Part shown: positions 7,862-12,584 of the stretch, piece after piece
How the letters are laid out: each line of letters opens with the position of its first letter
Numbering within the stretch: the first letter of the stretch is position 1
Origin: Beroe ovata
Lineage: Eukaryota > Ctenophora > Nuda > Beroida > Beroidae
Direction: 5' to 3'
Assembly (NCBI GenBank): GCA_946803715.1
Contig: CAMPET010000342.1
Coordinates: 53,328-65,911, forward strand
Length of the DNA stretch: 12,584 nt
Program-made: the position numbers and the translations under genes
The notes under the pieces: model-generated
What the model was told of the DNA's origin: nothing
The model's input: only the letters and a program-made list of their open reading frames with translations
Databases searched by the model: none

Positions 7862-8788
7862 TCAATAAGGTTTAAACTTTCTGGCTGACTTCATTTTTGC
7901 TATTTTTTCCTTGTCCTCTTGAAATTTCTGCTTGAGGTTTGCCAATGCTTCTTTTCGTTTTTCCCTTTCTTGGAAAGAATATAAGTGAAGGGTATCCTTT
8001 TTCCTTTCTTCCATTTTCTTGTCATAGAGCTTTTTCTTCTGTTTAGCTGATTCAGCTGATGCCCCAAGTTTACTACTCTTGGTAACAGTTATCCAACCAT
8101 CCTGAAACAAAAACAGTAGTCGCTTAACTTCTGACAATTATATTACAGTAAATCCGCAACAGAAGATTGGTTAATGTACCTCATCAGGTGTTTCAGCCAT
8201 GAGCTTCTCTCTTTCCATTTTCAGTCTCTCCCTTTCATCAAATTCACTCATATAATCTTCACATTCTTCTCTGAGGCTGTTCTCATCAGGATAGAGTGCT
8301 TCATACTCTGTAACCCACTTTTTAACTCCCAAAAGTGGCTTAGCACTCTCAGCGACTTCAATTGTAAGGCCCTGTAGATCAGATTACATATTAACTCAGT
8401 TGCAATGAAGTTTTATACTGAAAATGGATTGGGATCATGAATGAAATGTACCAACCATTTTAGCAGAAGACATGAATTGAGAAAGTCCATCACTCTCTTT
8501 GAATTGAACAAAAACACATCGGAAGGATGAACTAGATTTTAAGTCAGTAAAATATTTACTTTTATTGGGGATATGGAACTTAGGAGTGGCAGATGGTTTG
8601 GGCTGTGATTTAACATCAATTATACTTCCATATTTAGAAAGATAGCTATGCAATATGTCATCCGTTGCATAAACTGGAACTCCAAGTATCAATGCTAAGT
8701 TAGGGTTATCCAAATGTGGACAGCAGGGCATATAATGTGGGGCATAGTTCTTGTTCCAAGACAATTTTACCCATTCATAAGATGTCAT
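7862..8788 (-). CDS. RRP7A: RRP7A, small-subunit processome protein (ribosomal RNA processing 7 homolog)
   Basis: RRP7 is a nucleolar factor of the UTP-C module needed for 18S rRNA maturation and 40S subunit assembly. There are three minus-strand exons: 8456-8788 (ATG at 8788), 8180-8371 and 7862-8101 (stop TGA at 7864-7862), giving about 254 residues against 280 in human. Exon 1 encodes the RRM-like domain (LALILGVPVYATDDILHSYL, then RCVFVQFKE). Exon 2 encodes the acidic linker (GVKKWVTEYEALYPDE, RERLKMEREK). Exon 3 begins with the conserved DGWITVTK and ends with the basic helix LKQKFQEDKEKI and the hallmark C-terminus ARKFKPY. Introns are 84 and 78 bp. The first donor is the weaker GTTGGT, chosen because it alone keeps the frame; a better-looking GTACAT one codon on would lead to a stop. 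A GTTTTGCAG acceptor ends two bases before the ATG, so there is probably an upstream non-coding exon or a trans-splice site. Confidence 0.93.
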
Positions 8789-9852
8789 AGCTGCAAAACA
8801 TGAATTTTAGGTGACTAATTTGAATACAATTTGCTAGCAAATGCTTCATATATTAAACCTTGCATTGTAGGTGACTGATAAAACATCTTTATTCACAAGA
8901 ATATAATAATAATAAATTGAAATTTATGAACACTGCTCTTAAGACAAGCTTATACTCAGCAGTGGTTAACCGAAACGAAACCTTTGAAGATGAAGATAAA
9001 ATACTCGAACAAACGACTAGTACCTTTCATTACAATTTCATAACAATATCTGATTATTGATGGCATAGTGGATATATTAAAGTAGCATAGTGAATCTCAG
9101 CAATACCGAGCCCAATAGCTACCACTTCAAAGAAACTAAAGCTAGTCAATAGTCATGCTGTGCATTGTTCAATTGTAGATAAGGGTTTGGTCGATTATCG
9201 AGCGAGTATAACGCTTTTTGAATTAATAAAATTGAGATCAGAATATATAGACTTGAATAATATTATAAGTGAAATGGGGACTGATCAATGCAATGCAATT
9301 TATTTGAGCCGCGCGTGAATGCAGAAATTTATCAAAAAGTCATCATATTATATTACTTATTTACAGTAAAAATATCAATTCATCATAATTTTTCAATCAT
9401 AAATGAAATGCAATGATGTTGATAAAATTTTTTAACAAATTTTCGGAGCCGCGCAGCGCACAATATGTCAAAATTCATTCATATTGCAATTTTTGATATT
9501 GCGAAATGAGGCGGGAACATATCTTGCACAGTGCACTCATGGCTGACTAGTGGATGATTACAAATTGACTCCAAAACACCCAATATCAATCAGTAATCAG
9601 CGATTTTCCACGCGATGAAAGTTAATTTGTCAACATTATACAATTGATATTTCAAATCATCTATTTATAGTCAGTTAGTTTTCTCCAACTGCTTGGATCA
9701 ATAGGGAGGCAAAAATTAGGCTAACCCTCTGACAGACTTCATTTTTTACAAAAGTATTGCTAAAAGCCCATTGCCCTGTCCCATTTTTACCCTTCAGGAA
9801 GCCATCTACGTGTTCTAATATTTGAATCTATAACCAGCTTCTTTCCACACAG
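8789..9852. promoter_or_regulatory. 1-kb AT-rich intergenic region, probable divergent promoter
   Basis: It separates RRP7A (minus) from the gene at 9853 (plus), so both 5' ends face into it. Most of it is AT-rich and has no persuasive reading frame. A GAGCCGCGC 9-mer occurs twice on the same strand, at 9308-9316 and 9446-9454, each in AT-rich surroundings. A GGCGGGAA element is at 9510-9517. The right end is a pyrimidine-rich tract with acceptor CCACACAG directly before the ATG at 9853, so an untranslated first exon may lie inside. Confidence 0.55.
9510..9517 (+). promoter_or_regulatory. Possible E2F-type site GGCGGGAA
   Basis: It matches the E2F/DP half-consensus GCGGGAA and lies in the divergent intergenic region about 340 bp before the plus-strand ATG. 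It is a single short match in AT-rich DNA, so the evidence is weak. Confidence 0.25.
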
Positions 9853-11327
9853 ATGAATGGGGAAAATGGGGAAGTACAACTTTTGAACAGTGATCAATAT
9901 GAGGTCCAATATGTCAGTAAGCCCTACAGAAGGCGCAAATCATGCCAAGTGAAAGGTGGTGCTTCCTGCCATCTCAAGAAAGAATCTTGTGATAAGATGC
10001 ATGTTTCACCTAATGAACAGATTGATCAGAATAGTGTAAAAGATACTCAAACTGAGTGTACTTCCATGAAACCTTCAGAAAAAGCTGAAGCAGTAAAATT
10101 TCCAAATAGTGATAGGCAAGTTGATAAATCTGAGTCTTTAGATAGACTATCACCCTTCTCTAAAATGTTGGTGAATCCTGACAGCATTGAAGACAAGAGA
10201 GATCCAGATGGAAGCCCTCTTGAGCCTCAATCTCTGAGTGCTCCCCTTAATATAGTGTCACATCCTCAATCGCCCATTTCTCTTACAAGTGATGATGTAC
10301 CAAGCTCTCCCATTTGCATAAGGGGACAATCATTGGAATATAGCCCTTTGCCAGAAATGGTATCAAGTAACTCATCTAGTCCTGTTGGTAATGGTGTTGC
10401 TATATATGCTGAAGCAAATGCTCGCAGTAAAGTCTGCAAGCCAATCTTGGTTTTGATCAAGATGAAATTGAGTAAAGAACTGAGGTTGAAGTTATTGGAT
10501 CAGTATAATATCACCCAGAGGGACAATCAGGCTTTAGATAATCAAGATAATGAGCAGAAACTCTCAGAATTTGTCAAGGTTTGATTCTTGTGAGATATAC
10601 TTGTGAGATTTGTTTTTAATACTATAAGCTCACAATTTATGCTCACAGGATTACATTGATCAGAAGAAGTGCTCTGGCAAGGCAAAGGTGAAGAAAACTC
10701 CCACTCTTGCCCAGCTAAGAGAAGCAAAACAGAGGAGAAAATATACAGAAAGAGGCATCAGAGCCATACCAGCTTCTTCCTCACTTACAGGGGAGATGTC
10801 GGAAAGAGGAACACTAAGCACTTCTGATACCAGAAACTCATCACCAAGCCTCAAAACCAGTCCCTCTCGTGATACACCTCCCCTACCCACACACAGGTGA
10901 TTTTCCCGCCTTTTTTATGTACTCTGAATTACGTTGACAGAGATATCTACATTGATATTGCTGATGGAATTAAGCACACTACCGTGACGTGAAAAATTGT
11001 GTTTCTTCTTCCTATTGTCTCTGAGGATTATTGTTTGTTTTAGTTCTTGGTTACGTTTCCAAGTCGTCTCCTATTGCAATTAATCATAACAGATCAGAGA
11101 TTGTACATTTCGCATGGTGATTCATCATTTGTCTGGTCGACTGATCATTGTTTTGTGTTCCAAGTATCCTTGGTAACGATAGCGAGCTCTTTGAGGGAAA
11201 CATCGCAAATATCTATGAAGATCTCGATTCACTGTCATTTCCCAACCATGCGATTCCTTCGTGGCATGGAATCGGCCTATCAGGCCCCTCACATGAGGCT
11301 GTGTCCCTTACTACTGTCCCGTATTAG
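9853..11327 (+). CDS. Unrecognised Ser/Pro-rich, basic three-exon protein, about 378 residues
   Basis: Exons are 9853-10578, 10649-10896 and 11165-11327 (stop TAG at 11325-11327). Phases are 0, then 2 completed by one base, and introns are 70 and 268 bp. The first donor (AAG then GTTTGA) is weak; the acceptors (GCTCACAG, TGTTCCAAG) are reasonable. Exon 1 starts MNGENGEVQLLNSDQYEVQY with a basic patch KPYRRRK. It then becomes polar with many SP sites (LSPFSK, GSPLEP, SSPICIR, SSPVGN), typical of proline-directed phosphorylation. A leucine/lysine-rich stretch (KMKLSKELRLKLLDQYNIT) runs into exon 2 (DYIDQKKC, then KKTPTLAQLREAKQRRKY). Exon 3 is acidic (ILGNDSELFEGNIANIYEDL) and ends LTTVPY. There are no membrane segments, so it is probably a nuclear regulatory or chromatin protein, but I cannot name the family. 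The ATG lies immediately after a CCACACAG acceptor. The third exon is the least certain. Confidence 0.6.
10897..11164 (+). other. Intron 2 of the plus-strand gene
   Basis: A 268-bp AT-rich stretch between donor GTGATT and acceptor TGTTCCAAG. A second acceptor-like TTTTAG at 11042 would lead into a frame that stops after 13 residues, so it was not used. Confidence 0.45.
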
Positions 11328-11399
11328 CTAACTCTCAAGAGATACAGTTGTACCTCTACATGGCAATATCCGAACCTCAGCCATTCCCACATAGTGACC

Positions 11400-12225
11400 A
11401 TGGTAGTCACATGCAAGTTACCCTACTGCGAGAAGAGACATCAGTGATTTCCGTCCTCCGATTTCATCGAGTTCCCGACCCCAGCAAGAATTCGAAGCTA
11501 CACACAGCCTGAATGATAAACATGAAACAATGGGAGTGGTCAACACGAATGTGTGTGTGTCTGTTCAGAGCACTTTCCCGACTACTGTTTCGAGGCATCA
11601 GACCTGCTCAAGTCACGGTTACTTAACGGGGATAGTATGAAGATCCGAGCGAAGTCAGATGCCACACTGTGTCACATTACGTTACGCAGGACATGCCATA
11701 GTACAATAAACCCTGAACACAACACAGACCACATAACAGTTAACACAGTACACACAGACCACAACACAGAACACACAGACCACAACACAGTACACACAGA
11801 CCACAACATAGAGCACGCAGACAATAATACAGAACATGCAGACAATAGCACAGAACACGCAGACAATAGTACAGAACACGCAGACAATAGGACAGAACAC
11901 TCAGACAATAGCACAGGACACGCAGACAATAGCACAGGACACGCAGACAATAGCACAGAACACACAGACCTGAATACGTTGGTGGTGGATGATGAAGGGT
12001 GGATGGAGCGGGTGGAGTTTGAGGGAGGCGGGCTGGAATCACTGTTTGTTGTGCCTGGCAATCAGTCTGTCTCAAGGTCACTGAAATCTCACTGCTCAGG
12101 CAAAGATATCTCTGATATCTGTATCCTAGAGTTACATTACATTCAAATAGAATGTTACCATTTTAGAGGTTGGAATTTGTTGTGTTCATACATTACGAGG
12201 CTACGTAGACTTATGATATTATTTC
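11400..12225 (+). pseudogene. Broken THAP-domain zinc-finger reading frame followed by heptad repeats
   Basis: THAP domains are C2CH zinc-binding DNA-binding modules of animal transcription factors and P-type transposases. Pieces in three frames line up with one domain: MVVTCKLPYCEKRHQ from 11400 (C-x4-C), then ISVLRFHRVPDPSKNSKLHTA from about 11447, then MINMKQWEWSTR from 11513, then CSEHFPDYCFEASDLL from 11562 (C-x2-H). The joins need a one-base shift near 11444, a TGA at 11510-11512 where THAP proteins usually carry Trp, and another shift within the (GT)n run at about 11550-11560. From 11562 the frame continues through ten or so seven-residue units of TEHADNS type to a tail with LVVDDEGWMERVEFEGGGL. 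It starts 73 bp after the stop of the previous gene on the same strand. It reads as a decayed THAP gene or P-element-like relic; sequencing error or hidden splicing is less likely. Confidence 0.6.
11752..11966 (+). repeat. 21-bp tandem array encoding a TEHADNS-type heptad
   Basis: About ten 21-bp units close to GAACACGCAGACAATAGCAC run head to tail. Earlier units are of TEHTDHN type and later ones of TEHADNS or TGHADNS type, so the array has two sub-families in order. Because 21 is a multiple of three, the frame is kept, and no stop appears in several frames on both strands. Confidence 0.85.
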
Positions 12226-12226
12226 N

Positions 12227-12584
12227 AATAGTACAGAACACGCAGACAATAGCACAGGACACGCAGACAATAGTACAGAACACGCAGACAATAGGACAGA
12301 ACACGCAGACAATAACACAGAACACGCAGACCTGAATACGTTGGTGGTGGATGATGAAGGGTGGATGGAGCGAGTGGAGTTTGAGGGAGGCGGGCTGGAA
12401 TCATTGTTTGTTGTGCCTGGCAATCAGCCTGTCTCAAGGTCACTGAAATCTCACTGCTCGGGCAAAGTTATCTCTGCTATCTGTATCCTAGAGTAGCATT
12501 ACATTCAAATAGAATGTAACCATTTTGGAGGTTGAAATTTGTAGTGTTCAGACATTACGAGGCTACGTAGACTTATGATATTAT
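12227..12584 (+). repeat. Second copy of the array and its tail
   Basis: Four to five 21-bp units (12227-12328) are followed by a 256-bp tail (12329-12584) that aligns without gaps to 11967-12222. I count about 13 substitutions. In the coding-like part some change residues (Ser to Pro, Asp to Val, Asp to Ala), and a TAG appears near 12491. The junction between copies is an unresolved base at 12226. The copy continues off the right edge. Confidence 0.8.

Noticed and set aside
8174-8377. Plus-strand 67-codon frame
   Set aside because: It lies antisense to RRP7A exon 2, whose protein is clearly conserved.
11047-11331. Plus-strand 94-codon frame
   Set aside because: It begins at GTG and is in a different frame from the phase-matched exon at 11165-11327, which ends at a stop and completes the upstream gene.
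11672-12081. Long minus-strand frames over the 21-bp array (Cys/Leu/Ser-rich)
   Set aside because: A stop-free 21-bp repeat is open in several frames on both strands. The THAP-linked plus-strand frame explains the region better.
1-12584. tRNA, rRNA, CRISPR and bacterial operon features
   Set aside because: No cloverleaf, rRNA core or spaced direct-repeat array was seen. The short tandem repeats here have no spacer structure, and the genes are eukaryotic with introns.

Overview
The window looks like animal nuclear DNA. It holds spliced genes with GT-AG introns, many of them only 70-85 bp, and proteins of animal-type families: a SLC9A8-like Na+/H+ exchanger, a TTLL12-like protein, RRP7A and a THAP zinc finger. 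The short introns, close gene spacing and splice acceptors next to start codons fit a compact genome. A non-bilaterian such as a ctenophore, hydrozoan, sponge or placozoan is possible, but the sequence alone does not settle it.

Layout. Positions 1-3491 (minus strand) carry the 5' part of an SLC9A8/NHE8-type gene, which runs off the left edge. Its exon 1 encodes a signal peptide and exon 2 the first membrane helix. The next two exons are present twice, and the two copies encode identical protein. A 38-bp minisatellite that repeats the exon 2 splice donor lies in the following intron, and a 470-bp TIR element lies in the last intron. Positions 3885-6173 (minus) hold a single-exon TTLL12-like gene with a UBA-like plus NudC-type CS segment inserted in its N-terminal half. 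Positions 7102-7615 (minus) hold an unrecognised two-exon gene of 145 codons. Positions 7862-8788 (minus) hold a complete three-exon RRP7A. The 8789-9852 interval is AT-rich and probably a divergent promoter. Positions 9853-11327 (plus) hold an unrecognised, serine/proline-rich three-exon gene. Positions 11400-12584 (plus) hold a broken THAP-domain reading frame, a 21-bp coding-type tandem array, and a second copy of the array plus its tail.

How the genes fit together. RRP7A acts in 40S ribosome biogenesis and the plus-strand protein looks like a nuclear or regulatory protein. SLC9A8 and TTLL12 have unrelated roles, so no shared pathway is evident. Four minus-strand genes are stacked head-to-tail, with only about 250 bp between RRP7A and its neighbour. 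All five gene starts have a plausible 3' splice acceptor within 0-14 bp of the ATG. This fits 5'-UTR introns or spliced-leader trans-splicing. Three single N bases (1394, 2659, 12226) each sit inside or at the edge of duplicated sequence, so the duplications may be unmerged haplotypes joined end to end.
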